This document shows positions 46,348-58,681 of a DNA stretch of 64,000 nt, piece by piece (position 1 is the first letter of the stretch; each line of letters opens with the position of its first letter). Source of the DNA: Chamaelirium japonicum (Eukaryota; Streptophyta; Magnoliopsida; Liliales; Melanthiaceae); the NCBI GenBank assembly GCA_947650365.1, contig CANTAL010000021.1:930001-994000 (forward strand), written 5' to 3'. Made by a program: the position numbers and the translations under genes. The notes beneath the pieces were generated by a model. It had not been told where the DNA came from and ran no database searches. It saw nothing but the letters and a program-made list of their open reading frames with translations.

Positions 46348-46351
46348 TTTC
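46348..46351 (+). repeat. Probable target-site duplication, right of solo LTR 2
   Basis: TTTC, followed by TATCTCTATTTTCTTGTGAC, the expected continuation of the interrupted family R module. Confidence 0.6.
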
Positions 46352-46857
46352 TATCTCTATTTTCTTGTGACTGGTCGGCTAGGCTCGACATGGTCGTGCT
46401 GATAATGTGTTATGTGATGGAAGAAAGAAAGAGCCATCAAATGTGCCCTACCCTAATGGGTTTGTACAAATATTGAGAAGTAGAGTTTTGGAATTTAGAT
46501 TTGTTCTTACTTCACATCTCTACCCGTGGTTAATGGACTGGAGTAGGACTTCTTATCTCTTCTCTCTTTATTTATCTTTTCGTTCCCTCCTTTTTTCTTC
46601 TCTCTCTTCATTCTTTGTTTCTTTCTCTATTTTCTTGTGACTGGTCTGTTGGGTTCGACATGTTCATTCTTATAACGTGTTGTAAGAAGAGAAAAGAAGA
46701 GAGAAGAAAATCGAGAGATAAACGAAGAGAGAAAAGAGAAGAAGTCCAGCTCCATTCCACTCACCATGGTTATTGGTGTGAAGTAAAAAGGAATCTAAAT
46801 TCCAAAACTCCACTGCTTAATAATATAATTAAATCTCATCGTTCTCTTCTCTCTTCT

Positions 46858-47017
46858 CCTATAGATTAGGGTTTCCTATAGATTGGCTAGGCCCTAAGTA
46901 AGTTTACCCTATAAATAATATATAACCCCTTTAGGGTGGGGTATGTTTGATGGCTCTCTCTTTCTCCCATCTCACAATACGTTATCAGCACGACCATATC
47001 GAGCCCGGCCGACCAGT
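46858..47017 (+). repeat. L/P core, plus sense
   Basis: Near-consensus; P CGTTATCAGCACGA intact at 46980-46993. Confidence 0.7.
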
Positions 47018-47209
47018 TACAAGAAAATGGATAGAAAAACAAAGACAGAAGTAGAGTTTTGGAATTTAGATTCCTTCTTACTTCACACCTATACCCGTGG
47101 CCAATAGACTGGATCAGGACTTCTTCTCACTTCTCTCTTCATTTATCTCTTTGTTCTCTTCTCTCTTATTCTCTCTTCTCTGTCTTCACTTCTCTCTCTG
47201 TTTTCTTGC

Positions 47210-47360
47210 GACTAGTCGGTTGGGCTCGACATGTTCGTGTTGATAACATATTAAAAGATAGGAGAAAGAGAGAACAGTCAGACGTGCCCCACCCTAAAGG
47301 GGTCATATATTATTTATAGGATAAACTTACTTAGGGCCTAAACAATCTATGGGAAACCTA
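47210..47360 (-). repeat. L/P core, minus sense, truncated at telobox
   Basis: Ends GGGAAACCTAAAACAATTTA, passing into a degraded A/T stretch. Confidence 0.6.
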
Positions 47361-48055
47361 AAACAATTTAAAAATATTATCATCTCAATGTCTAAATATA
47401 TTAAATAGTTATTTAAATTAATAAACCTAGACAGGAGCAGGACTTAAATAATTTAAAAACCAAATTAAATATCTCAATGTATATTAACTAATTATTTATG
47501 ATATTTAAATAATTAAATAGAACAGACTTATATTTAATATTATAAATGAAGACAGAATTGAGAGGAGAACGAAGAGATAAACAAAGATAGAAGAGAGAAG
47601 AAGTCCTGCTCCAGTCTATTGGCCACGGGTATAGGTGTGAAGTAAGAAAGAATCTAAATTCCAAAACTCCATAGAAAAAAGAAAAGAAGAGAGAAGAGAA
47701 TGGAGAGATAAATGAAGACAGAAGGTAGAAGAAGTCCATCTTCAGTCCATTGGCCACGGGTATAGGTGTGAAGTAAGAAGGAATCTAAATTCTAAAGCTC
47801 TACTTATGTCATTGTTTCTCTCTCCGTTTTCTTATGACTGGTCGGTTGGGCTCGACATGTTTATACTGATAACGTGTTGTGAGATGGGAGAAATAGAGAG
47901 GCAACGAATGTTCCCCACCCTAACGGGGTCGTATAAATATTAAGAAGTTGAGTTTTAGAATTTAGATTCCTTCTTACTTCACATGTATACCCGTGGACAA
48001 TGGACTAGAGCGGGACTCTTCTCTCTCTTCTCTCTCAGTTCTCTTTCCTCTTCTC

Positions 48056-48215
48056 CTATGGTTTTGGGTTTCCCATAGATTGCTTAGGCCCTAGGTAAGC
48101 TTACCCTATAAATAATTTAAGACCCCTTTAGGGTAGGGCATATTTGATGATACTCACTTTCTCCCATCTCACAATACGTTATCAGTACGAACATATCGAG
48201 CCCAGTCAACCAGTC
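48056..48215 (+). repeat. L/P core, plus sense
   Basis: The telobox has decayed to TGGTTTTGGGTTTCCC; TATA intact. Confidence 0.65.
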
Positions 48216-49205
48216 ACAAGAAAACGGAGAGAGAAACGAAGACAGAAGAGAGAGAAGAAAAGAGAAAAGAACGGAGAGATAAACAAAGAGAGAAGAGAGA
48301 ATAAGTCCTGCTCCAGTCCATTCGTCATGGGTATAGGTGTGAAGTAAAAAGGAAACTAAATTCTAAAACTCTACTACTTAATAGTATCATCTCAATATTA
48401 TTATTATTATCATAGTAAATTCCAAACTCTTTTTGTTTTAATTAAATAATTAATTTAATTAAAAACATTATAGTAATATTATCAGCATGAAAAGAGAAGA
48501 AGTCCTGCTTAAGTCCATTAGCCATGGGTATAGATATGAAGTAAGAAGGAATCTAAATTCCAAAAATCCACTTCTTAATATTTATACGACCCCTTTAGGG
48601 TGGGGTTTGTCTAACGGCTCTCTCTTTCTTCCATCTTACAACACATTATCAGTGCAAACATATCGAGCCCAACCTACCAGTCACAAGAAAATATAGAGAT
48701 AAACAAAGACAGAAAAAAGAGAAGATGAGGGAAAATAAAATAAAGAAAGAAACAAAGATAGAAGAGATAGAAGAAGAGAGAAGAGAACGAAGAGATAAAC
48801 GAAGAGAGAAGAAAGGCGAAGTCATATTCCAGTTCTTTGGCCACGGGTATAGGTATGAAGTAAGAAGGAATCTAAATTCCAAAACTCAACTTTTGAATGT
48901 TTATATGACCCCTTCAGGTTGGGGCATATTTGACAGCTCTTTCATTCTCCTATCTCACAAAATGTTATCAGTACGAACATGTCAAGCCCAGTCGACCAGT
49001 CATAAGAAAACGAAGTGAGAAACGAAGACAGAAGAGAGAGAAAAAGAGAAAAGAGAACAAATAGATAAATGAAAGGAGAAGAGAGAAGAAGTCTTGCTCT
49101 AGTCTATTGGCCACAGATATACGTGTGAAGTATGAAGGAATTTAAATTCCCAAACTCTACTTCTCAATAATATAATTAATTCTCTCCATTCTCTTCTCTC
49201 TTCTC

Positions 49206-49372
49206 TCATGGATTAGGGTTTCCCATAGAATACTTAGGCCCTAAGTATGCTTACCCTATAAATAATAAATAATATATGATCCCTTTAGGGTGGGGTACAT
49301 TTGACGGCTTTTTCTTTCTTTTATCTCATAACACGTTATCAGCACAAACTTGTCGAGCCTAGTCGATCAGTC
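49206..49372 (+). repeat. L/P core, plus sense
   Basis: After TATA, a 7-9 bp 'AATAATAAAT' slippage duplication lengthens the A/T run. Confidence 0.7.
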
Positions 49373-50600
49373 GTAAGAAAACAGAGAGAGAAACGAAGAC
49401 AGAAGTAGAGTTATGGAATTTAGATTCCTTCTTACTTCACACCTAAACCCGTGGCCAATGAACTGGAGTAGGACTACTTCTCTCTTCTCTCTTTATTTAT
49501 CTCTCCGTTTTCTTCTCTCTTCTTCTTTCTCTTCTGTCTTTGTTTCTCTCTTCATTTTCTTGTAACTGGTCGGCTGGGCTCGACATGTTCGTGCTTATAA
49601 CGTTTTGTGAGATGGGAGAAAGAGAGAGCCATTACAAGTGCCCCTCCCTAAAGGGCTCGTATAAGTATTAAGAAGTAGAGTTTTGGAATTTATATTCCTT
49701 CTTACTTTACACCTATACCTGTGGCCAATGAACTAGAGCAAGACTTCTTCTCTCTTTCTCTTTTTTCCTCTCTTCTGTCTTTGTTAATTTCTGCGTTTTC
49801 TTGTGACTGGTCAGTTAGGCTCGACATGTTCATGTTGATAACATATTGTGAGAAGAGATAAGAGAACCTAAATAAAATATTTAAATCTCTCAAGTTTTAA
49901 TAATTAAATAGAAGTCTGTCCTTATCTTCTCTCTCTTCTGTGGAGTTTTGGAATTTAGATTTTCTTATTACATCACACCTAAACCTGTGGCCAATGGACT
50001 GGAGTAGGACTTCTTATCTTTTCTCTCTTTGTTTATCTTTTAGTTCTTTTCTCTCTTTTTCTCCTTTCTCTTCTCTATCTTTTTTGGAGTTTTGGAATTT
50101 AGATTCCTTCTTACTTTATACCTATACCCATGGCCAATGGACTAGAACAGAACTTCTTGTCCCCTTCTCTCTTCGTTTATCTCTCCGTTCTCTTCTATCT
50201 TCTACCTAAATAATTTAATTAAAAAATATAATTATTTAATTTAGAGATAAACAAAGACAGAAGAGAAAGAAGAAAAGAGAAGAGAAAGGAGAGATAAACA
50301 GCAGGACTTCTCCTTTCTCTTTTCGTTTATCTCTACATTCTCTTCTCTATTCTTCTCTCTCTTCTATGTTCTTTTCTCTCTTCTTCTCTATCGTTTGTGA
50401 AGTTTTGGAATTTAGATTCCTTCTTACTTCACACCTATACCCGTGGCCAATGGACTAGAGCAGGACTTCTTCTCCCCTTCTCTCTTCGTTTATCTCTCCG
50501 TTCTCTTCTCTCTTCTACCTAAATAATTTAATTAAATAATATAATTATTTAATTAAGAGAGAAACAAAGACAGAAGAAAGGGAAGAAGAGAAAAGAGAAC

Positions 50601-52829
50601 AGTCCATTGTCCATGGGTATAAGTGTGAAGTAATAAGAAATCTAAATTTCAAAACTCCATAAAAAAAAGAGAAGATAAGGATAGACTTCTATCTAATTAT
50701 TAAAACTATAGAGATTTATATTATTTTATTTATGTTCTCTTCTCTCTTCTTACAACACGTTATCAGCACGAACATGTCGAGCCCAACCGACTAGTCAGAA
50801 GAAAATAGAGAGAGAAATAAAGACATAAGAGAGAGAAAAAGAGAGAAAAGAACGGAGAGATAAACGTAGAGAGAAGAGATAAGAAGTCCTACTCCAGTCT
50901 ATTCGCGACGGGTATAGGTGTGAAGTAAAAAGGACTCTAAATTCCAAAACTCCACTTCTTAATATTTAAACGACCCCTTTAGGGTGTGGCATATATGACG
51001 GCTCTCTCTTTCTCCCATCTCATAACACGTTATCAACACGAACATGTCGTGCCCAGTCTACCAATCATAAGAAAATGGAGAGAGACACGAAGACATCAAA
51101 GAGAGAAGAGAGAAGATGACAGAGAGATAAAAGAAGAGAGAAGAAAGAAGAAGTCCTACTCAAGTCCATTGGCCATGGGTACTTGTGTAAAGTAAGAAGG
51201 AATCTAAATTCAAAAACTCCATAGAAGAAAGAGAAGAAGAGAGAAGAGAACGGAGAGATAAATAAAGAGAGAAGAGAGAAGAAGTCCAACTCCAATCCAT
51301 TAGCTATGGGTATAGGTGTGAAGTAAGAAGGAATCTAAATTCCAAAACTTCACTTATGTCTTTATTTCTCTATTCATTTTCTACGAGTGGTTAGATGGGC
51401 TCGAAATATTCATGTTGATAACGTATTGTGAGATAAGAGAAAGAGAGAGTCATCAAACGTGCCCCATCCTAAAGGGCTATAAATTATTTATTATTTATAG
51501 CGTAAGCATACTTAGGGCCTAAACAATCTATGAGAATCCCTAATCCATGGGAAAAAAGAGAAGACAGAAAAGAGAGAGAAACAGAGAGAGAAACAAAGAC
51601 GGAAAACAAAGAGAGAAACGAAGATAGAAAAGAGAGAAGAAGAGATAAGAGAACAAAGATATAAAAGAAGATAGAAGAGAGAAGAAGTTCTACTCCAGTC
51701 CATTGGCCACGGGTATAGGTGTTAAGTCAGAAGGAATCTAAATTCAAAGACTCCACAAAAGAGATAGAAGAAGAGGAAAGAGAATAAAGAGATAAATAAA
51801 GAAAGAAGAGAGAAGAAGTCCTTCTCTAGTCTATTGGCCACGGGTATAGGTGTGAAGTAAGAAGGAATCTAAATTCCAAAACTCTACTTCTGTCTTCGTT
51901 TATCTCTCCGTTCTCTTCTCTCTTCTTTTCTCTTTTTTTTTCTCTTTTCTGTGTAGTTTTGGAATTTAGATTCCTTCTTAATTCACATATATACCCATGG
52001 CGAATGGACTAGAGCAGTACTTCTTCTCACTTCATTTATCTATGCGTTCTCTTCTCTCTTCTTCTCTCTTTTCTATCTTTGTTTCTTTCTTAGTTAAATA
52101 ATTATATTATTTAATTAAATTATTTAGGTAATAGAGAAAAAAGAACAAAAAGATAAACGAAGAAAGACGGGGAAAGGAAGTCCTACTCCAGTCCATTCAC
52201 CAAGGGTATAGGTGTAAATTAAAAAGAAATCTAAATTCCAAAACTCCACAGAAGAGAGAGAAGAAGGAAGAAGAGAACGGAGATGAGAGAGAAGAATAGA
52301 GAAGAGTGTATAGAGATAAACAAAGAGAGAAAATTGAATAAGTCCTGCTCCATTCCATTGGCCATGGGTATAGGTGTGAAGTAATAAGGAATCTAAATTC
52401 CAAAACTCCATAGAAGAGCGAAGATGAGGATAGACTTCTTTTTAATTATTAAAACTAGAGAAATTTATATTATTTTATTTAGGTTCTCTTTTATCTTCTT
52501 ATAATATGTTATCAGCAGGAAAATGTCAAGCCCAACCGACTAGTCACAAAAAAACGGAGAGTGAAACAAAGACAGAAGAGAGAAAAAAAGAGAAGAGAAC
52601 GGAGAGATAAACGAAGAGAAAAGAGAGAAGAAGTCCTACTCTAGTCCATTGGCCATGGGTATAGGTGTGAAGTAAGAAGAAATCTAAATTCCAAAACTCT
52701 ATACCTATACCCTTGGCTAATTGACTGGAGTTGGACTTTTTCTTTTCTCTCTCTTTTCTCCCATGGATTAGGGTTTCCCAATTGACTGGAGCAGGACTTC
52801 TTCTCTTTTCTCCCATGAATATACAACCA
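50601..52829. repeat. Family R segment duplicated from or to 4.3-5.67 kb
   Basis: 50955/5100 and 51350/5459 match at an offset near 45.9 kb; 51930/4319, 52095/4490 and 52415/4820 match at an offset near 47.6 kb. The phrase 'GTGAAGTAATAAG' in module A and the linker 'TTAATTATTAAAAC' are shared private variants. Tandem leader/A units lie at 51060-51340 and 52140-52420. Confidence 0.7.
51385..51551 (-). repeat. L/P core, minus sense
   Basis: Close relative of 97-262: both have 'AAATTATTTATTATTTATAG' in the TATA segment and 'GTAAGCATACTTAGG'. Confidence 0.7.
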
Positions 52830-53475
52830 TTTTAAGGTAGGGCATGTTTGACGGCTCTCTCTTTCTCCCATCACACAACACATTATCGACACGAACATGT
52901 CGAGCTGAGCCGGCCAGCCATAAGAAAACGGAGAGAGAAATGAAGACAAAAGCAGAGTTTTGGAATTTATATTCTTTCTTACTTCACACCTATACCCGTG
53001 ACCAATAGACTGGAGCACGACTTATAGCTTCTTTTTTTTCTATTCGTTTATCTCTTCGTTATCTTCTTTCTTCTGTCTTTGTTTCTCTCTCCGTTTTTTT
53101 GTGACTGGTCGGCTGGGCTTAACATGTTCGTGCTGATAACGTATTATGAGATTAAATAAGTATAATAAATAAAGAGATGGTAGAGATCCGATGGGTCGTA
53201 TAAATATTGAGAAGTGGAGTTTTAGAATTTAGCTTTCTTCTTACTTTATACATATACCCGTGGCCAATGGATTGGAGCAAGAGTTCTTCTTTCTTCTCTC
53301 TTTGTTTATCTCTATGTTCTCTTCTCTCTTCTTTAAAGAATATACGACCCATTTAGGGTGGGGCATGTTTGACGGCTCTCTCTTTCTCCCATCTCACAAC
53401 ACGTTATCAGTACGAACATATCGAAGAGAAAAGAGAGAAGAAGTTCTGTAATCAATTAATTATTTATTTAATTAG

Positions 53476-53670
53476 ATTCCAAGGAGCTCGATATATTTGT
53501 ACTGATAATGCATTTTGAGATGAGAAAAATAAAGCCATCAAACATGCCCCACCCTAAAGGGGTCGTATATTATTTATAGGGTAAGCTTACTTAGGGCCTA
53601 AGCAATCTATGGGAAACCCTAATCCATAGGAGAGATCCGACGGTGGGTAGTTATCCGATCGAATGATCTT
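53476..53670 (-). repeat. L/P core, minus sense, with full upstream side
   Basis: Counterpart of 23768-23957; continues through GAGATCCGACGGTGGGTAG and CCGATCGAATGATC into the A/T flank. Confidence 0.7.
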
Positions 53671-54130
53671 ATAACAGTTATAATGTTTTAAATTTTTTTT
53701 AAAAAATATTAATTAGTTTTAAAGCAAAAAATTTATGTATTTAAATTAATTATTTTACTAAAACTTAATTTATAAATTTTTTAAATTATTAAATAATTTA
53801 CACAAAGGCAAATAAGACAGAAGAGAGAAGAAGTCCTGCTCCAGTCCATTCACCACGAGTATAGGTGTGAAGTAAAAAGGAATCTAAATTCAAAAACTCC
53901 ACTTCTCAATAGTATCATCTCAACGTTATTATGATTATCATAGTAAATTCTCTTCTCTTTTCATTTTAATATAATGATTAATTTAATTAAAAAAATTATA
54001 GTAACAATACTCCACTTAATTATCATAGTAATAAAATAATATAAGAAGAGAAAAAATAATTAAATATTTATTTAATTATTTAATTATTTAACTATTTAAT
54101 TTATTAAATAATTAAATTAATTAAATAATA
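53671..54130. repeat. A/T module with embedded leader/A unit
   Basis: Duplicate of 23958-24420 in the same arrangement. Confidence 0.65.
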
Positions 54131-54220
54131 GGAAGTAAAAAAAGAAGATGAGGCACACTCGAATTTTTTGCTTTAAAAATATTTTTCATTTTTCTTTAAA
54201 AAAATATAAAACATTACAAC

Positions 54221-54427
54221 TATTTTGAGATCGTTCGATCGGATAGTTGTCCACCGTCAGATCTCTCCCGTGGATTAGGGTTTCTCGTAGATTGCTTAGG
54301 CCCTAAGTAAGCTTACCCTATAAATAATATATGATACCTTTAGGGTGGGGCACGCTTGACGACTCTCTTTTTCTCCCATCTTACAATACATTATCAGCAC
54401 GAATATGTCGAGCCCAGCCGACCAGTC
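54221..54427 (+). repeat. L/P core, plus sense, with L start and purine-rich stretch upstream
   Basis: Counterpart of 24516-24719. A purine run GGAAGTAAAAAAAGAAGA lies at 54131-54148, immediately before TGAGGCACACTCG, a candidate alternative L start. Confidence 0.7.
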
Positions 54428-55356
54428 GCAAAAAAACGGAGAGAGAAACAAAGACAGAAGAGAGTGAAGAGAACAGAGAGATAAACGAAGATAGAAGAGA
54501 GAAGAAGTCCCGCTCCAGTCCATTGGCCATGGATATAGGTATGAAGTAAAAAAGGAATCTAAATTTGTAAACTCTACTTTTGTCTCCGTTTCTCTCTCCG
54601 TTTTCTTTTGACTGGTCGGCTAGGCTCGATATATTCATGCTGATAACATATTATGAGATGGGAGAAAGAGAGAAGTGAACGGAGAGATAAACGAAGAGAG
54701 AAGAGAGAAGAAGTCTTGCTCTCTCTAGTTTAAAATAATTTTCTATCTCTTTTCTATCAATACTTATTTATTTTATTTTATACTATAAGATAAAGAGAGA
54801 GAAACAAAGACAACGGGGAGAGAAACAGGGAAAGAAACAAAAGATAACATGTTATAAGATGGGAGAAAGAGAGAACTGTCAAACGTGCCCTACCCTAAAG
54901 GGGTGGTATATTATTTATAGGGTAAGTGTTGTGAGATAGGAGAAAGGGAGATCCGTCAAACGTGCCCTACCCTAAAAGGTTGAATATTATTTATAGGGTA
55001 AGCTTACTTAGGGCCTAAGCAATTCTATAAGAAACACTAATCCATGGGAGAAGAGAGTAGAGAATAGAGAGGTTTAATTATATTATTGAGAAGTAGAGTT
55101 TTGGAATTTAGATTCCTTCTTAATTAAACTAGACATGTTATAATCATGAACATATCGAGCCCAGTCGACCAGTCGTAAGAAAATAGAGAGAGAAACGAAG
55201 ATAGACGTGGAGTTTTGGAATTTAGATTTCATCTTACTTTACACCTATATCCGTGGCCAATGAATTAAAGCATGACTTCTTCTCTCTTCATTTATCTATC
55301 CGTTCTCTTCTCTCTTCTTCTCTCTTCTGTCTTCGTTTCTCTCTACATTTTCTTGC

Positions 55357-55519
55357 GACTGGTCGGCTGGGCTAGACATGTTCGTGCATATAACATGTTA
55401 TGATATGGGAGAAAAAGAGAGCCGTCAAACATGCCCCACCCTAAAGTGGTCGTGTATTATTTATAGGGTACGCTTACTTAAGGCCTAAGCAATTTATGGG
55501 AAACCCTAATCCATAAGAG
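55357..55519 (-). repeat. L/P core, minus sense
   Basis: Duplicate of 25603-25767; P changed to TCGTGCATATAAC. Confidence 0.65.
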
Positions 55520-55979
55520 AAGAGAAAAAAGAACAGCAGTATATAATTATATTATTGAGAAATGGAGTTCTGAAATTCAGATTCCTTCTAACTTCAAACC
55601 TATACCTGTGGCCAATGGACTGGAGCATGACTTCTTCTCTCTTTGTTTACCTCTTTATTTTTTTCTCTTTTTTTCTCTCTCTTCTGTCTTTGTTTCTCTG
55701 TCCATTTTCTTGAGACTGGTCAGCTGTGCTCGACATGTTTGTGTAGATAACGTGTTATGAAATAGGAGAAAGAGCTGTCAAACGTGCCCCACCATAAAGG
55801 GGTCATATAAAAATTAAGAAGTGAAGTTTTGGAATTTAGATTCCTTCTTACTTCAAACCTATACCCGTGGCCATTGGACTAGAGCAGGACTTCTTCTCTC
55901 TTCTATCTTTGTTTATTTCTTAATTCTTTTATCTCTTCTTCTCTCTCTTCTGTCTTCGTTTCTCTCTCCGTTTTCTTGC

Positions 55980-56142
55980 GACTGGTCGGCTGGACTCGAC
56001 ATGTTCATACTGATAACGTGTTATGAGATAGGATAATAAGAAAGTCATCAAACGTGCCCTACCCTAAAGGGGTCATATATTATTTATAGGGTAAGCTTAC
56101 TTAGAGCCTAACCAATCTATGGGAAATCCTAATCCATGGGAG
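55980..56142 (-). repeat. L/P core, minus sense
   Basis: Duplicate of 26231-26393, with the same CCTAACCAA change. Confidence 0.7.
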
Positions 56143-56667
56143 AAGAGATAAGAAAACAGAGAGATTTAATTATATTATTGAGAAGTGTAGTTTCAGAATT
56201 TAGATTCATTCTTACCTGACACATATACCATGGAGAATGGACTGAAGTAGGACTTTTTCTCTCTTCTCTTTGTTTATCTCTCCGTTCTATTCTCACTTGT
56301 CATAACTTATTATTAGCACGAACATATCGAGCCCAGCCGACCAGTCATATAAAATAGAGAGAGAAACAAAGACAGAAGTAAGAGAAGAAGAGAGAAGAGA
56401 ATAGAGAGATAAATAAAGAGAGAAGAGAGAAGATTTCCTGCTCCAGTCCATTAGCCACAGGTATAGGTGTGAATTAAGAATGAATCTAAATTCTGAAACT
56501 CCATAGAAGAGAGAGAAGAAGAGAGAAGAGAACGGAGAGATAAATAAAGTGAGAAGAAAGAAAAAGTCCTGCTCTAATCCATTGGCCACGGCTACAAGTG
56601 TGAAGTCAGAAGGAATCTAAATTCGAAAACTCCATTTCTATCTTTGTTTCTCTATCTATTTTCTTGT

Positions 56668-56854
56668 GACTGGTCGGTTGGGCTTGATATTTTTGTACTG
56701 ATAACGTGTTCTGAGATAGGAGAAAGGAAGAGCCGTCAAACATGCCCCTCCCTAAAGGGGCCGTATATTATTTAGAAGAAAAGCTTAATTAGGGCCAAAG
56801 CAATCTATGGGAAATCCAAATCCATGGGAGAGATCCGACGGTGGACATCCATCC
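56668..56854 (-). repeat. L/P core, minus sense, fused to A
   Basis: Duplicate of 26921-27107; keeps 'CCATCC/TTCTTAC' and 'GGGCCAAAGCAATC'. Confidence 0.7.
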
Positions 56855-57160
56855 TTCTTACTGTACACCTAAATCTATGGCCAATGGACTTGAGCATGAC
56901 TTTTTCTCTTTTCTCTTTTCTTTTTTCTCTTTTCTCTTTTCGTTTATCTCTTCGTTCTCTTCTCTCTTCTTCTTTCTCTACTGACTTTGTTTCTCTCTCC
57001 GTTTTCTTGTGACTGGTCGACTGGGCATAATATGTTCGTACTGATAACGTGTTGTGAGATGGGAGAAAAATGGAGAAGAGAACAGAGAGATAAACAAAGA
57101 GAGAAGAGAGAAGTCTTACTCAATTCTATTGGCCACGGGTATAGGTATAACGTAAGAAGG

Positions 57161-57268
57161 ATGGCTGTCCATTATCGGATCTCTCCTATGGATTAGGATT
57201 TCCTATAGATTACTTAGGCCCTAAGTAAGCTTATCAGCATGAACATATCGAGCCCAGCTGGCTAGTTA
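57161..57268 (+). repeat. L/P core with TATA-to-P deletion
   Basis: TAAGCTTA runs straight into TTATCAGCATGAACAT at about 57231, so about 90-95 bp (TATA, hairpin and CACAACA end) is gone compared with 27391-27576. Shared TTA at the join suggests a microhomology deletion. Confidence 0.7.
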
Positions 57269-57782
57269 CAAGAAAATTAAGAGAGAAACAAAGACAGAAG
57301 TGGAGTTTAGGAATTTAGATTTCTTCTTACTTCACACCTATACCCATGGCCAATGAACTGGAGTAGGACTTCTTCTCTCTTCTCTCTTTATTTATCTCTT
57401 CGTTCTCTTCTCTCTTCTTATCTCTCTTCTGTGGAAATTTGGAATTTAGATTCCTTCTTACTTTACAGCCATACCCATGGTCAATGGACTGGAGCAGAAC
57501 TTCTTCTCTCTTTGCTCTTTCTTTATCTTTCTGTTATCTTCTCTCTCTCTATCATCATTTCTCTTTCTATATGACTGGTCAATTAGGCTCAACATGTTTG
57601 TATTGATAATGTGTTGTGAGAAGAGAGAAGAGAACGAAGAGATAAACAAAGAGAGAAGAGAGACGAAGTCTAATTTTAGTCCATTCGCCATGGGTATAGG
57701 TGTGAAGTAAGAAGGAATCTAAATTCCAAAACTCCACTTCTTAGTAATATAATTAAATCTCTCTATTCTCTTCTCTCTTTTT

Positions 57783-57933
57783 CTATGGATTAGGGTTTTG
57801 CATAGGATCTAAGTAAGCTTACCCTATAAATAATATACGACCTTTTTAGGGTGCGGCACGTTTGATGGCTCTCTTTTTCTCCCATCTCACAACACTTTAT
57901 CAACATAAATATATCGAGCCCAACCAACCAATC
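57783..57933 (+). repeat. L/P core, plus sense
   Basis: Duplicate of 28095-28254 with a small deletion after the telobox (TTTTGCATAGGATCTAAG); P decayed (CTTTATCAACATAA). Confidence 0.65.
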
Positions 57934-58520
57934 CCAAGAAAACAGTGAGAGAAATAAAGACAGAAGTAGAGTTTGGGAATTTAGATTCCTTCTTACTTCA
58001 CACCTATACCCGTGGCCAATGGACTGGAGCAGGACATCTTCTCTCTTCTCCCTTTATTTATCTCTCTATTCTTTTCTCGCTTTTTATCTCTCTTCTATCT
58101 TTGTTAAACTCCACTTCTTCTCTCTATAAACGGATAGAGAAATGAAGATAGAAGAGAAAAAGAAAAGAGAAGAGAACGGAGAGATAAATAAAGAGAGAAG
58201 AGAGAAGAAGTCCTACTCCAGTCCATTGGCCACGGGTATAGGTGTGAAGCTCTCTCTTCTCTCTTTATTTATCTCTCCGTTCTCTTCTCACTTCTTATGT
58301 CTCTTCTGTCTTCGTTAGACTCCTCTTCTTCCCTCAATAAACGGATAGAGAAATATATACAGAAGTAAGAGAAGAAGAGAAAAGAAACGGAAAGATAAAC
58401 TAAAAGAGAAGAGAAAAAGTCCTACTCCAGTCTATTGGTAATGGGTATAGGTGTGAAGTAAGATGGAATCTAAATTTCCAAACTCCACTTCTGTCTTCGT
58501 TTCTCTTTCTGTTTTCTTAC

Positions 58521-58681
58521 GACTGGTCAGCTTGGCTCGATATGTTTGTGCTGATAACATGTTATTAGATGGGAGAAGAAAGAGCCGTCAAACGTGCCCC
58601 ACCCTAAAGGGTTCATATATTATTTATAGGGTAAGCTTACTTAGGTCCTAAGCAATCTATGGGAAACCCTAATCCATGGGA
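58521..58681 (-). repeat. L/P core, minus sense
   Basis: Duplicate of 28845-29007. Confidence 0.7.

Larger units (their letters stand above)
46352..50600. repeat. Family R mosaic right of solo LTR 2
   Basis: Plus-sense L cores lie at 46858, 48056 and 49206 and minus-sense cores at 46370, 47210, 47840 and 49565. 47350-47545 is an A/T-rich, heavily degraded stretch with only a 'GGAGCAGGACTT' scrap of module A. Two minus-orientation copies of a short A/T linker ('CCTAAATAATTTAATTAAA') lie near 50207 and 50518. Confidence 0.65.
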
